Source: Sindora glabra
Taxonomy: Eukaryota > Streptophyta > Magnoliopsida > Fabales > Fabaceae
Length of the DNA stretch: 64,000 nucleotides
Assembly: GCA_020226215.1 (NCBI GenBank)
Contig: CM035233.1
Span: 11,160,001 to 11,224,000 of the forward strand
Direction: 5' to 3'
Shown here: piece by piece, positions 47,926 through 60,427 of the stretch
Layout: the number at the start of each line of letters is the position of its first letter
Position numbering within the stretch: the stretch's first letter is position 1
Notes under the pieces: model-generated
Database searches by the model: none
Seen by the model: the letters and a program-made list of their open reading frames with translations, nothing else
Told to the model about the DNA's origin: nothing
Position numbers and translations under genes: made by a program

Positions 47926-48967
47926 TGTTAACCTTAGCCCCTCTAAAAAGTTTTGATGATAACAAAGTACTTTGATGACTTTTGGATTTAGCCCTTTTTA
48001 TCAAGGAACTTGCTACAAGTTTTAAAGATAAAGAAAAGAAGATCATGTTTAGATTAGTTAGTTCTTAGTTAATCCCTTTAGAATTTATTTGTAAAAGAGG
48101 ATTCAATCATTAAGGGATCAAGTGTTTTTCTTAAAATCATAATGTTAATCTTTTGCCTATCCTTTAAACAAAACATAGGTTTTTTTTAAGTAAAAGAACA
48201 TTTTCAAAGTTGTTTCTGGGATTGAATAGATTCTAATATCGATTCCAGGCATCCAGAGAGTAAACTGGTTTGTCCGAATCGATTTACTAATCGATTCCAG
48301 GCATCCAAAGAGCAAATTGATTTGCTCAAATTGATTCAGCAATCAATTCTCAAGGTCCAGAAAGTTTTTCAAAGTAAAATCTATCGATTTTTGAATTCAT
48401 TCATGTTTTCAAAAGTTTGATCTCTCTTTCCAATGAATCGATTGCTCAACCCACTCTTTATGTCTTATTTTTTTCTTAGTCTTGTTTAGAAAAAGGCCGA
48501 ATCGATTCCTAAATCGATTCAACAATCAATTCACTAAGGAGTTTTTCAAGTATGAATCGATTCCCAAATCCAAAGGGATTCTATACTAAGGCTTCTCAAA
48601 GGGATAGTGAAGGAAAAATAGAGTCTATACTAAGGCTTCTTCAAGTGCCCTCAAACTTGAAGGGATAGTGGATAAGACTTCAAATCCAAGTCAGAGAGGC
48701 TTGGTAGTGGATGTACACTTTGGAGTGTTAGATCTTCAAGGCTAGAACCACTATAAATAGCAGTGTTTTATATCTTTTTTCCCTATTTCTTTACTTGCCT
48801 AACATATTGCTCTTTTCTTTACATTCTTCATCAGATTGTTGTATTATCTTGCATTCACTTTCACATTAACACTTATTCCCTATTCACATTATCTTCAAAT
48901 TAGGCATAACTGCAAAAAGTTTTTGAAACCTAATTCACTCCCTTCTTAGGTAAAATCTTAGCTAACA
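47926..48967 (+). repeat. Sirevirus B 5' LTR (1042 bp, internally deleted)
   Basis: It aligns with the 3' LTR but lacks about 430 bp. At the break, near 48571-48600, a 17-bp copy of downstream sequence (tctatactaaggcttct, also at 48624-48640) has been inserted, a filler typical of end-joining. It holds several copies of aatcgattc. Confidence 0.85.
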
Positions 48968-48986
48968 ATTGGTATTTGAGTTGGGC
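48968..48986 (+). other. Sirevirus B primer-binding site
   Basis: attggtatttgagttgggc follows the LTR directly and matches attggtatcagagctggg apart from C-to-T and related changes. Confidence 0.8.
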
Positions 48987-49022
48987 TTTTGGTATAAGAT
49001 CTCACAATCTCAAGAGGATCCT

Positions 49023-50700
49023 ATGGATATGTCAAATGCTAGTATTTTACCTGAGTATCCTCCTTTAAACAAACCACCAAGCTTTAATGGACAAAATTAT
49101 ACATATTGGAAACAAAAAATGAAGGACTTTGTAGAGGCTACTGATGTTGATATGTGGGACTTGATAGAGAATAGTTATAGTATGCTAACAAAAAGGGAAA
49201 ATGGGTTAGAAATATTGAAACCAAGGCATGAATAGGATGATGAGGAGAGAAAGAGACATCATCTTCACTCTAAAGCCAAATGGATAATGTCAAATGCTTT
49301 ATGGTCTAGTGAATATGAAAGAGTATCAAATTGTATGACTGCTAAAGAAATATGGGATGTACTTGAAGTAGCTCATATAGGTACCACATAAGTAAAAGAA
49401 GGTAAAATGCATACATTAGTATATCAATATGAATTGTTTAGAATGAATGATGGAGAATCCATCAAAGATTTACTACTTTTGTTAACTAATTAAGTTTTCT
49501 TGGTAGGCAACTTACAGATGGAGAACTTGTTCACAAAGTGTTAAGATCCTTAATAATAGAATGGTAAAAAAAAAATCACTGCTGTCAAAGAAGCAATGAA
49601 AATAAAGATGCCTACTTTCTAAGATTTATTTAGAAACTTAGAGGAGCATGAATTAGAACTCAAAAGATATACCAATGATAGTGAAAGAAAGAAGAAGTCT
49701 ATAGCTCTAAAAGTAGATACAATTATGGATGAGAATGAGAGTGATGAGAGTTGTCAAGAAGAATTATTTGATACATCACTTGAGGATGACCTGACACTTC
49801 TCACCAAGAAATACCAAAAGGCACTCAGAAGAATAGGTGGAAGAAGGAGAATTCCACAAGGAAACAAAAGTGCCAATAAAGGAAAAGCTAGCAAGCAAGC
49901 CACTCTAACATGTTATGAATGCAAAAAACTAGTACACATCAAATTTGATTGCCCTGTCTACTTAAAGAACTAGTTGGAGATGGAGAAAAAGAAGAATAAA
50001 AGCTTCCACAAGAAAGCTCAACTAGCACCTAGGGAAATGATGATGAAAATGAATTAAATGATGAAAATGATAAAGATGAAGAAGCTCTTCTATGCTTAAT
50101 GGCCTTTGGAGAATAAGATGGAGATAAGGTATCACTTTCTAGTTCTGATGAAGAACATGAATATATTTTATCTGATTTGAATATAGAGTTAATTAAAACT
50201 AAAAGGAATATTGAACTTTCAAAGAAGTTGATAACTTCATTGGAAGCCAATATTGATCAACTTGAGAAAGAAAATGAGGAATTGGTTGAAGAAGTTAAAA
50301 GTATTAAAAAGACTTCTTAAAATTGCTTTTCATGTGAAACTATCAAGCAAAAACTTGATGATTTAAACAAAACTCTTGAGAAGTTCATAAAAGGAAAAAA
50401 TTCTCTGGATACTTTACTTGGCCAAAAGACTAACTTTAACAAAGAAGGTCTTGGTTACACTCCAAACAAGAAAAATTATTTTTATAGAAACTTCTTTGTT
50501 AAAGAAACTATGAGAAGTCAACCAGAGATAAGATGTTATGATTGTGGAGAAAGAGGACATGTAATTCATTCTTGTGTCTATAGAAGAAATACAATTATTA
50601 GAATAAAAAAAGATTTGGGTCCCTAAAAGGACATATGTACCATCTAACACATATGGACCCAAAACTATTTCGGTACCAAAAATCAAGAATTAATGTTTGT
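49023..50700 (+). pseudogene. Sirevirus B gag, broken
   Basis: It starts at ATG 49023 (MDMSNASILPEYPPLNKPP) and has the copia Gag signature FNGQNYTYWKQKMKDF. Zinc knuckles are CYECKKLVHIKFDC near 49912, where the usual Gly before His is Val, and CYDCGERGHVIHSC near 50533. Between them is an Asp/Glu/Ser-rich segment and a coiled-coil-like Leu/Glu stretch. Stops and one or more shifts break it. Confidence 0.82.
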
Positions 50701-51886
50701 TGTGTAGGTGTGCTTAAGAACTCAAAGTAAGATGTGGTATTTGGATAGTGGTTACTCAAGACACATGTTGGAGATAAATCCAAATTCCTCTCCTTAACAC
50801 TCAAAGAAGGAGGCAATGTCACATTTGGAGACAACTCAAAGGGAAAGGTCATGGGAAAAGGTAAAGTGGGTAATGTTGGTGTGTGTCCTAGGAATCAATC
50901 ATATAGATGATTGAAGTAATACATAATGTATTATATTTTATTTTAGGCAATTTAATTATTATATTTTTTTTTATAATTTTATTATTACTTTGTATGATTT
51001 ATAACTTAATATAATAATTATCCTTGGAATAGCTTCGCTATTCCTAAAATGCCCCTAGTCAAGTATTATTATGAAAAGGATAGTAATAATACATCGAGAC
51101 TAGCATGTATAATGACTGATGATTATGAATCATGGATATATGATATCAAGTCAATACATGAGTACATTATTAGTGAACAATGTACTGACTAACCCACTAT
51201 GAGAATATTGCATGGGTAGATGTGTCATAAGTTATTCTCATATGATCATAAATACACATAAACCTTTGACTTGAAGTCACTACAGTTTCCTACATGAGGA
51301 ATTATTCACTTTAATATTATCCTATATCACCTTTAATCAGGATGACGAATAGGGCATTGATTAGGTGTGTCATGAATCGTGCAGAGGGAAGTGAGTGATG
51401 TAAATGGGATTTTGTTACTCTTGTATAAAAGAGAAATATCCTTGGACCCCTTGATTGAGTGAGACTTAGAAATACATGGCCATGCTCAATTGGATTAATA
51501 TATGATATTAATCATTTATTTTAAGTCTACTCAATATCAAGAAATATAAATTGAACATTGACTAGGATGACACATTCCATGCCTCCAGTTCAATTTGGAT
51601 ATTATTACAAAAGGGTTATGATGCAAAACGTTGATCATATATTAAGTGGATGTCGAATCATAGACATTCTTACTACTTGAGTGGCAGTTATGTATTGCTA
51701 GATACTGCTCACTGTCTATGGCCCAATAATGAGTCATTGTCAATGTAGTAAGAACCTACAAGGTTACACAAAAAGAGTAGGAATAAGATAATAATTAATT
51801 AAACTTTAATTATATTAATATCCAATTAATTGGACTTATTTTCGTGCATATATATTATTATTAAGAATAATAATGTGTTATTCACG

Positions 51887-51933
<47 letters not shown>

Positions 51934-54900
51934 TGTGATATTAAAGTAATATCAAATAATTACGTTATCAGATATTAGATAAATATATTATGAGATAATA
52001 TTATTTTGATATTTGATAACTGTATGCAATTATCTAATATTAAGATATTTATATTATGAGATAATATTATCTAATATTAGATAATTAATAGATAAGTCAT
52101 ATCTCTCCTCATTATCTCTAGGATAAGGATAAGATGAGTTATTAAGTGTAATTAGGATTTTAGAAGCATTATCCTAGTAGGATTAGGATTGTGGCTTGCT
52201 TAAGTTCTATAAAAAGGGGCTTGAGGGCAGCACATAAAAAACACGCTCAAAGCTTCCATACAAATCTTAAATCACTCAGAAAATATCCAATCCTAATTCC
52301 TAGAGAGAAAAACGCATCCTAGTAGATTCGTGGAGGGTGAGAGGTCGTTGTTCACTCCGTGTGGATACTGTAAAGATGTTGTACCTTCTGGTCGGTGTTT
52401 GATTCATCCACTCTCATGTTTTGATTAGTAAAAACACGAGTGCCCAATAGGTAAAATCCTAATCATTGATTTATGCTTTTTGCATGGATCCTAAGTAGAA
52501 TTTAGATCAAATTTTTGAAATTCCGCTGCATGTAATAATCCGAATTCCCAACAGGTAAGAATTCTGAATCTTGCATTAATGATGTCTTATATGTTAAAGG
52601 ACTTAAGCATAATTTGCTTAGCATTAGTCAATTTTGTGACAAAGGAAACAAAGTGACATTTAATTCCTTCTGTTGTATTGTTGAAAATAAGGATGATAAG
52701 CAAATTAAGCTAATTGGTAAGAGATATGAAAATATCCACATGATTGATATTGATAATGATCCTTCTCTAGACTCAAAGTGCTTAATAAGTATAAATGATG
52801 ACTCTTGGATTTAGTACAAAAGACTTGCTCATGCAAGTATGGATTTGATAGGTAGACTTTCCAAAAACAATTTAGTTGATGGTTTGCCAAAATTAAAATT
52901 TGTTAAAAATAAGATTTGTGATACTTGCCAAAAAGGGAAACAAACAAGATCTTCTTTTAAGTAAAAAAATCTTGTTTCATCCACTAGACCACTTCAACTT
53001 CTTCATATGGATTTAGTTGGTCCATCAAGAATCAAAAGTTGTGGTGGGAATCTCTATGTGCTTATGATTGTTGATGACTTTTCTAGATTTACATGGACGT
53101 TATTTCTTCCTTCCAAAAATAAATCTTTTGAAGCTTTCAAGAAACTTTCAAAATCCTTACAAAATGAAAAAGAGGCTTCCATTATAAGCATTAGAAGTGA
53201 TCATGGTGGAGAATTTGAAAACCTTAATTTTATTGAGTTTTGTGATGAAAATGGAATTAAGCATAACTTCTCATCTCCTAGAACATCCTAACAAAATGGA
53301 GTTGTTGAAAGAAAAAATAGGTGTCTAAAAGAGATGGCAAGAACCATGCTTAATGACAGTTCTCTTCCAAAATCATTTTAGGCTGAAGCAATAAACACAA
53401 CTTACGATGTTATGAATAGACCTCTTATTAGACCTATCTTAAAGAAAACCCCTTATGAGCTTTACAAAGGAAGAAAACTAAATATTTCTCACTTACGTAT
53501 TTTTTGTTACAAATGTTTTGTTCATAAAAATGGAAAGGAAAACCTTGAAAAATTTGATGCCAAATCTAATGAAGCCATCTTTATTGGGTGCTTACAAAGT
53601 ATATAACAAAAGAACTTTACTAATAGAAGAATCCATACATGTTGTATTTGATGAATCCTCTAGTGTGAAAAAGGAATCAAATGAAAAAGAGGAGCAAGAG
53701 AACTTTTGGGGATGATTGAAAAGTTGTCAAATGAAGAAATAAAAGAGGAAGAAAAGGCTAATGATTTTCAAGAAGTTTCTCAAGGTGAAGATGCACAATA
53801 AGAGCAAACTCATGGGCATGAAAAAGAATAGAGAACAATGAAAAGCCATCCCATAGATCAAGTTATTTGTGATATAACTCAAAGGATAACTAGAAGCTTA
53901 CTTAAAAATATATGTGATCATTTAGCATTTTTATCTCAAATTGAACCTAAAAACATAGAGAAGATAATAATTGATAAACATTGGGTCTTGGCTATGCAAG
54001 AAGAACTAAATCAGTTTGAAAGAAATAAAGTTTGGGAACTTATACTAAGACCAAATGATTATTCAATTATTGGCACCAAATAGGTGTTTAGAAATAAATT
54101 AAATGAAAATGGCATCATTATCAGAAATAAAGCCAAATTAGTAGGCAAAAGTTATAATCAAGAATAAGGCATTGATTAAAATGAAACATATGCGGTTATT
54201 GCTAGATTAGAAGCCACTAGGATGTTATTAGCCTCTGTATGCCTGAAAGATTTCAAGCTTTTTTAAATAGATGTGAAAAGTGCTTTTTTAAATGGCTTTA
54301 TTATGGAAAAATTTTATGTAGAGCAGCCCTCAGGTTTTGAAGTCATTTCTTTCCTAATCATGTATTTAAATTAAGAAAAGCTCTATATGGACTAAAACAA
54401 ACTCCTAGAGCTTGGTATGAAAAGTTAAGTAAATTTCTTTTAGAAAAAGGTTTCTCAAGAGGAAATGTTGACACCACATTGTTAACAAAACAAATTAGTG
54501 ATGATATTCTTCTTGTTCAAATATATGTTGATGATATCATATTTGGTGCTTCTAATGAATCCATGTGCAAAGGTTTTGCTAAGTTGATGCAGAGTGAGTT
54601 CAAAATGTCTATGATGGGAAAGCTAAATTTTTTCCTTGGATTGCAAATCAACCAATCAAAGGATATTATATTCATTAGCCAAACCAAATATACCAAGAAG
54701 CTACTGAGAAAGTATAATTTGAATTAAGCTAGACTAGCTGCAACTCCTATGAGCATAACTACTAAGTTGGATCTAGATGAAGGAGGGAAAAAGGTTGAGG
54801 TAAAAATGTATAGAGGAATGATAGGATCTTTGCTTTATCTAACTGCTAGCAGACCTGATATCATGTTTAGTGTATGTATGTGTGCAAGATTTCAAGCAAA

Positions 54901-55474
54901 TCCAAAAGATTAACACTTAACTACTGTGAAAAGAATTTTTAAATATCTTGCAGGCACACCTCACTTTGGTTTATGGTTTCTAAAAGAAAATTCCAATTTC
55001 CTGATAGGATATTCAGATGTTGATTTTGCTGGTAATATATTAAATAGAAAAAGCACTAGTGGAGCATGTTAATTTCTTAGCCATTCACTAGTCTCTTGGC
55101 ATAGCAAGAAGCAAAATAGTGTGGCTTTATCCATTACTGAAGCAGAGTATATTGCAGTAAGAAGTTGTTGTGCTCAGTTTTTGTGGAAAAAGTAACAATT
55201 ATTTGATTATGGTCTTTGTTTTGCAAATATTCCTATCAAATGTGAAAGTACTAGTGCCATAAATCTTACCAAAAATCCCATTTTGCATTCAAGGTCCAAG
55301 CATATAGATATAAGATATCACTTTATTTGTGATCATGTTCAAAAAGGAAACATTTCATTAGAATTTGTTCAAATTGATTTTCAATTAGCAAACATTTTCA
55401 CAAAACCCCTTAATGAAGATAGATTCAATTTTATAAGAAGGGAATTAGGCCTAATGAATTTAGTCGATAAATAA
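50701..55474 (+). pseudogene. Sirevirus B pol, broken and split by a solo LTR
   Basis: The protease begins MWYLDSGYSRHML (about 50730) with DSG kept. The frame is cut at 50873 by the solo LTR and resumes at 52559 with VKGLKHNLLSISQFCDKGNKV. Integrase: LAHASMDLIG, CDTCQKGKQ, LHMDLVGPSR, MIVDDFSRFTW, RSDHGGEFEN, QNGVVERKNR. Reverse transcriptase: WVLAMQEELNQFERNKVWEL, DVKSAFLNGF, ALYGLKQTPRAWYEKL, QIYVDDIIFGASN. RNase H: FGLWFLKENSNFLIGYSD, SVALSITEAEYIA, and the end NIFTKPLNEDRFNFIRRELG before the stop at 55472. Many stops sit where the family has Gln or Trp. Confidence 0.92.
50874..52553 (+). mobile_element. Solo copia LTR (1680 bp) in Sirevirus B pol
   Basis: It starts TGTTGGTGTGTGTCCTAGG and ends cgaattcccaaca. 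The target duplication ggtaa is perfect (50869-50873, 52554-52558). It is related at both ends to the complement of the solo LTR at 44399-45939, so sense is plus. A (TA)n run of about 40 bp lies near 51887-51926, and tctataaaaagggg near 52206 is a likely TATA box. Confidence 0.93.
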
Positions 55475-56216
55475 TTCATTATCAATTATACTGACTTAAG
55501 CATTGGAGATATCCTGAAAGTTTGTTTTGCACGAACAATCATTATTCTTTAGCAAACATCATCATCTTGAAGCATTTCAATCCTTCCTAAATGGAAATAG
55601 AAGTTTTATCAAGTGTTGGAGAAGTGTAGTTGGGAAAATAATTTTTTGGAAGTCAATGAATTGACTCCAGAATCGATTCCAGGGATAAGAAGTCTCAAAA
55701 TGAATCGATTCTGAAGTTGAAATTTTTGAGGAGTGAATTGATTCTTGAATTGATTCCTGAGATGAAATTGGTCTCTAGAGGTCTGGAATCGACTCGGCAA
55801 TCAATTGATAGCATGTGGAGGGAATTTCTAAATTTGAATTTTGAGCATCATGAATCGACTCTCAAATCGATTCACATATGACAAAATTCATATATGAATC
55901 AATTCCTGAATCAATTCATAGGGAGGCCTATTTAAAACCTGCGTGCCATAACTATCCTATTCTTACCTTGTTTTAGCCTCCCTTTTACAAAACCTTGTGC
56001 TCTTTCACCTTTAACAAATCCCCTTCGATTCTCTAAGCCTACAAACCTCAAAATCATCATCTAAACCTCTTCCGCACTTATCCCATTATTATTAATCTCC
56101 TACAACCTTCTGTATTACCATTCTCATTCTCAAACCTAAAACCCTTTCTCTACAACCCAATTTTTAATCTTCTCCCTCATACTCATCTGATCATCACTCT
56201 AATAGGGAAGAAAAGC
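55475..56216 (+). repeat. Sirevirus B post-pol spacer with GAATCGATTC palindromes
   Basis: Between about 55655 and 55920 there are roughly ten exact or near copies of the palindrome gaatcgattc (variants gaattgattc, gaatcgactc). The same motif fills parts of both LTRs (about 48230-48560 and 58040-58510). Sirevirus LTRs are known to hold repeated palindromic motifs. Here they also precede the envelope-like frame, where they could act as an internal promoter. Confidence 0.7.
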
Positions 56217-57440
56217 ATGGTAACCAAATGTCCTCGCACTGAATCCAGCAAGGGTAAAAGAAAATCATTTAGATCATCATCTCAACCTTTACCCTATGTT
56301 GATCAGATACTAGAAAAGGCCTTCTACTCTAAGGTAAATGTTTTTTAAAATTTTCTTCATTGTATGAAGAAAGAAATAAAACCTAGAAACTGTTGGGATA
56401 CAAACTTCTTGCAAAATGAAGATCTGGAAATATATCACATTCTGGAGAACCTGAGACTTTAAAAATTTGCTGGATATACTGCTAATGTACACCCAAGTTT
56501 GGTATATCAATTTTATGCAAATCTAAAGAAGTATGGGCAAGAAACTTTACTGGAATTATATTCTACTGTAAAAGGAGAAGAGTTCTCCATTGGGATTAGA
56601 GAATTTGTTGCTGTGTTTAACATGAATGCAAATCTTCCATTCACAAGTGCTGGAAGTATTGAATCATAATCAAAAAGAGAAGTAATTTAAATGTTCTGGC
56701 CTCACTCACATCCAAAGATTCTCAAGAACAAGGTACAGATTATAGGCCTTTCCATGAATGATCTTATTCTCCACTATACCATTACTAAGATCATTCTTCC
56801 CAAAAGACACAACTTCACCTAAATTGATGATCATGAACTATTTCTCATGTGGGCCATTAGACAAAATATTCCAATTAACTTTCCCCATCATATACTGCTC
56901 CACATGTTTTCTCATGCCAATAAAGATTTTCTTCCATATGGAATGATCCTTACTGAGCTTTTCAAAGTCTCTGGGATAGAAGTATTTAAGGAAGCAAAAG
57001 TTGACAAATTCAAAGACTCCAGGAGATTGAAAGGTAAAAATTTGAAATAAATGTCATTCCAAAAAATTAAGGGAGTATGGCATTCAATTGAGAGAGAAGA
57101 AGATGAATGAGGAGAAGCTAGTGGAGATTTTAATATGTGGGCCCTAAAAGATCACATCACAGCCCTCCATCAAGAAACTAGAAAGGAGTTAAAATCCTAC
57201 ATCAAACTCCAATTCAGAAAGTTAAAAAACAAGCTCAACATTGTTAAGGATGATGATAGCTCTACTGAAGAAGAACAAGCTCTCTCTCTCTCCCCTGTTG
57301 CAGAAAGGAAAACTAAAGGAAGATAAGAACCCATTCCTTCTGAAGAAGAAGCTGAGGAGGAAGAAGTAGCAGATTCAAAAGCTACTGCTTCAAAGCAAGA
57401 AGAAGGGAACTCCTCTGATCAAATGGTAGATGATGATTAG
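56217..57440 (+). pseudogene. Sirevirus B envelope-like / post-pol frame
   Basis: ATG at 56217 (MVTKCPRTESSKGKRKS, a basic start). After stops, FYANLKKYGQETLLELYSTV, GEEFSIGIREF, the well-kept ELFLMWAIRQNIPINFPHHI (about 56830-56900), FLPYGMILTELFKVSGI and an Asp/Glu-rich tail ending MVDDD at 57440 are readable. This is the layout of the plant retrotransposon 'putative plant transposon protein' family found after pol in Sireviruses: a globular part, then a Lys/Glu-rich probable coiled coil (LHQETRKELKSYIKLQF), then an acidic end. Function unknown. About eight stops or shifts. Confidence 0.72.
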
Positions 57441-57760
57441 ATATACCATTGTTCCCTTAGCCCCTACTTTCCTTATAGGTTGTTTAAACTGATGAACAAT
57501 TCACTTTTCTGCAAATTTTATCTATGCAAATATGCTAGAAATGTTTTTTATGCTGATGTCTATTGCTTAATCTTACTCATAGCTTTCCTTACTATTATTA
57601 TTTTTTGAATGATATCAAAAAGGGGAGAATTATATCACTTATATGTTCTTTCTAGTTTTATATGTTGTTTTTTGTTAAATGGCATACTCTGAGGGGGAGC
57701 ACTATAGTAAAGGGGAGCCAAATCTTAAAGTGGGTTTGTCATCATAAAAAAAGGGGAGAC
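57441..57760 (+). other. Sirevirus B 3' region with multiple polypurine tracts
   Basis: Purine tracts aaaaaggggagaatt (57617), gagggggagca (57691), aaaggggagcc (57709) and aaaaaaaggggagac (57746-57760) precede the LTR. Only the last abuts it and is the primer. Repeated tracts are a Sirevirus mark. Confidence 0.85.
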
Positions 57761-59228
57761 TGTTAACCTTAGCCCCTTTAAAGAGTTTTGATGATAACAA
57801 AGCTTTACCAACTTTTGGATTTGACCATCCTTATCAAGGAACTTTTACAAGTTTTGAAGATAAAGAAAAGAAGATCATGTTTAGATTAGTTAGTTCTTAA
57901 TTAATCCCCTTAGAATTTATTTGTATGAGAGGATTCAATCATTAAGGGATTAGGTGTTTTTCTCAAAATCATAATGTTAATCTTGTGTCGCTCCTTTAAA
58001 CAAAGCATGGGTTATTTTTTAAATAAAAGAACATTTTTAAAGTTGATTCTGGGGTTGAATCGATTTACCAATCGATTCCAGGCATTCAGAGAGCAAACTG
58101 TTTTCCTGAATCAATTCCCGAATTGATTCCAAGCATCCAAAGAGTAAACTGGTTTACTCGAATTGATTCAGCAATCAATTCTCAAGGTCTAAAAAGTTTT
58201 TCAAAGTAAAATCAATCGATTTTTGAATCGATTTATGTTTTCAAAAGTTTGATCTCTCTTTCCAATGAATCAATTGCTCAACCCACTCTTTATGTCCTAT
58301 TTTTTTTCTCAATCTTGTTTCGAAAAAGGTTGAATCAATTCCCAAATCAATTCAACTCATCTAGAGCTAAAATGGAGTTAAAGTGAATCGATTCAGCAAT
58401 TGATTTATTAAGGAGTTTTTCAAGTATGAATCGATTCTTGAATCGATTCATTAACCTTTTTCAAATTTTTTTCAAGGTTTTTGAATTGATTCCGGAATTG
58501 ATTCACAAGGCGCCAACAACTCTATGACAACTATATTTACTGAGTAACGGCTTTTTGACTCTTCTAACTCCTATATAAAGGTTTCTTTTCAAATTATTTC
58601 ATAAGAAAAAGAGCTTACACTGTTATATAGACACAAGAAATATTCTTTCATCCTTTCATAACCTGAAATCCCTTAAGCTTACTTGATTGAAAAACTCCTC
58701 TCATTAAGCTTCATTGTGTAATCCACTTTCTAGAGTTTTGTGAGCTGCATTCTTGTATTACTTTCTTTCATTTGTTTGATACTGGGGTGAGATATCCCCA
58801 GAGATTTCAAGAGTGGTGAATCTCTTAGGATTTGTTAAGTGCTTTGAGAGAGGATTCTCAAAGGGATAGTGAAGGAAAAATATAATTTGTACTGAGGCTT
58901 CTTCAAGTGCTCTCAAACTTGAAAGGATAGTGGATAAGACTTTAAATCCAAGTCAAAGAGGCTTAATAGTGGATGTACACCTTGGAATGTTGGATCTTTG
59001 AGGCTAGAACCACTATAAATGGCAGTATTTGATATCTCTTTTTCCTATTTCTTTACTTGCCTAACATATTGCTCTGTTCTTTACATTCTTCATCAGATTG
59101 TTGTATTATCTTGCATTCACTTTCACATTAACACTTATTCCTTATTCACATTATCTTCAAATTAGGCATAACTATAAAAAAATTTTAAAACCCAATTCAG
59201 CCCCTCTTGGGTAAAATCTTGGCTAACA
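57761..59228 (+). repeat. Sirevirus B 3' LTR (1468 bp, the fuller copy)
   Basis: It starts TGTTAACC after the polypurine tract and ends gctaaca, followed by ctaag. It keeps about 430 bp missing from the 5' LTR. Many aatcgattc-type palindromes lie between about 58040 and 58510, and ctcctatataaagg near 58568 is a likely TATA box. Confidence 0.9.
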
Positions 59229-59233
59229 CTAAG

Positions 59234-60427
59234 CCTCTTATGTTGAATAAAGTTTTAGTCAAATCTCAACTCGAAAGCCAAAGTTTAAGCAATGTATTTG
59301 CCTCTATTACCACACTTGAGTGTGGGAAGAATATCAAATCAACTCACCTTAAAATTCTTGTTGCATATCTAGAAGTGCTACAAATCTTGTCAAAAGACTT
59401 GCATTCATTTTCCAATATCATTTACTTTCACATATCAACAAGTAAATAAGGACTTACCAATATTTTAAAGAAGAATATATCAAAGAATAAAGGTAAATCA
59501 TTCAACAAGATTCACACCATTTCTAAATGTATAGCAAGAATTAGAATGTGAGCTTTCCTAAAATTCCACCTAAACTCTAAAGTTAGATAATGGAGGTTAA
59601 GACATCACTAAAATGTTTTAAATGGAGAATGGGAGTGAAATTTAAAAAGCATTCTACAAAAACTTAGATATTGATTATTATCCAAAAACTAACATCTTAA
59701 ATATGCTATATTTCTTGTAAAACTTATGGTTACCATACCAATAGATGTCAATTTAGCACAAAACTAATGTGCAGCCATTTTAACTTTCCTAGCCAAACAC
59801 TTAAAATGCCTTTAGGTGACAATTAATCTAACATCTTAATTTTTCACAGTTTCCAAATAATTTTTTTATTACCATAAATATAGATGTCCATTTAGTCTAA
59901 AACTAACATGTTAAAGGTTGACATTTCCTTTCCAAAATTTTGCAACACCTTTAGAAAATAATTACTTAAAATAATGATATCTTTAGTTTCTTTGTTTTCC
60001 AAATTAACAATCTTTAAATGTGATAACTTGAGATGTCATTTTTGTAAAAAAAACCAACATATAAACATTAGTTTTCCTAACTAAACTTTTGAAATACCTT
60101 TTGATGATGATTACATGAAAAATTGATGTAAAAATTTTATTTAGAATTAGGGATTTGAAAAAATAATGTTTAAATTTTTTATATGAATTAAAACATTGGC
60201 TTTTACAGACAATTGACATCTTAAATCTTCTAATAATTTCAAAAATATTGCCACGTGATAATAGACATTTCTTGCCTTTAGCTAACATCTATGTTGCAAC
60301 ATTTATTTACATTTATGTAGTAGTGTTGAGAATTATAAAATAGAGTTGGCACTAGGTAGAGGGTGAATTAATGGTTAATATACCCCCTTCTATACTTCAT
60401 GTGTGAAAAATCATTGACGTTTCAAAA
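59234..60427. other. Unassigned AT-rich DNA
   Basis: This is the right flank of Sirevirus B. Phrases like aactaacatcttaa recur around 59690, 59820 and 59900, suggesting an old repeat. No gene is visible. Confidence 0.5.

Larger units (their letters stand above)
47926..59228 (+). mobile_element. Sirevirus B (Ty1/copia), complete structure, decayed genes
   Basis: Both LTRs start TGTTAACCTTAGCCCC and end gctaaca. The target duplication is caaag / ctaag with one mismatch. Order: LTR, initiator-Met primer-binding site (48968), gag, pol, palindrome-rich spacer, envelope-like frame, several polypurine tracts, LTR. A solo LTR interrupts it at the protease (50874-52553). The internal part without insert is about 7.1 kb. 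It is a different family from Sirevirus A, with a different repeated palindrome. Confidence 0.92.
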
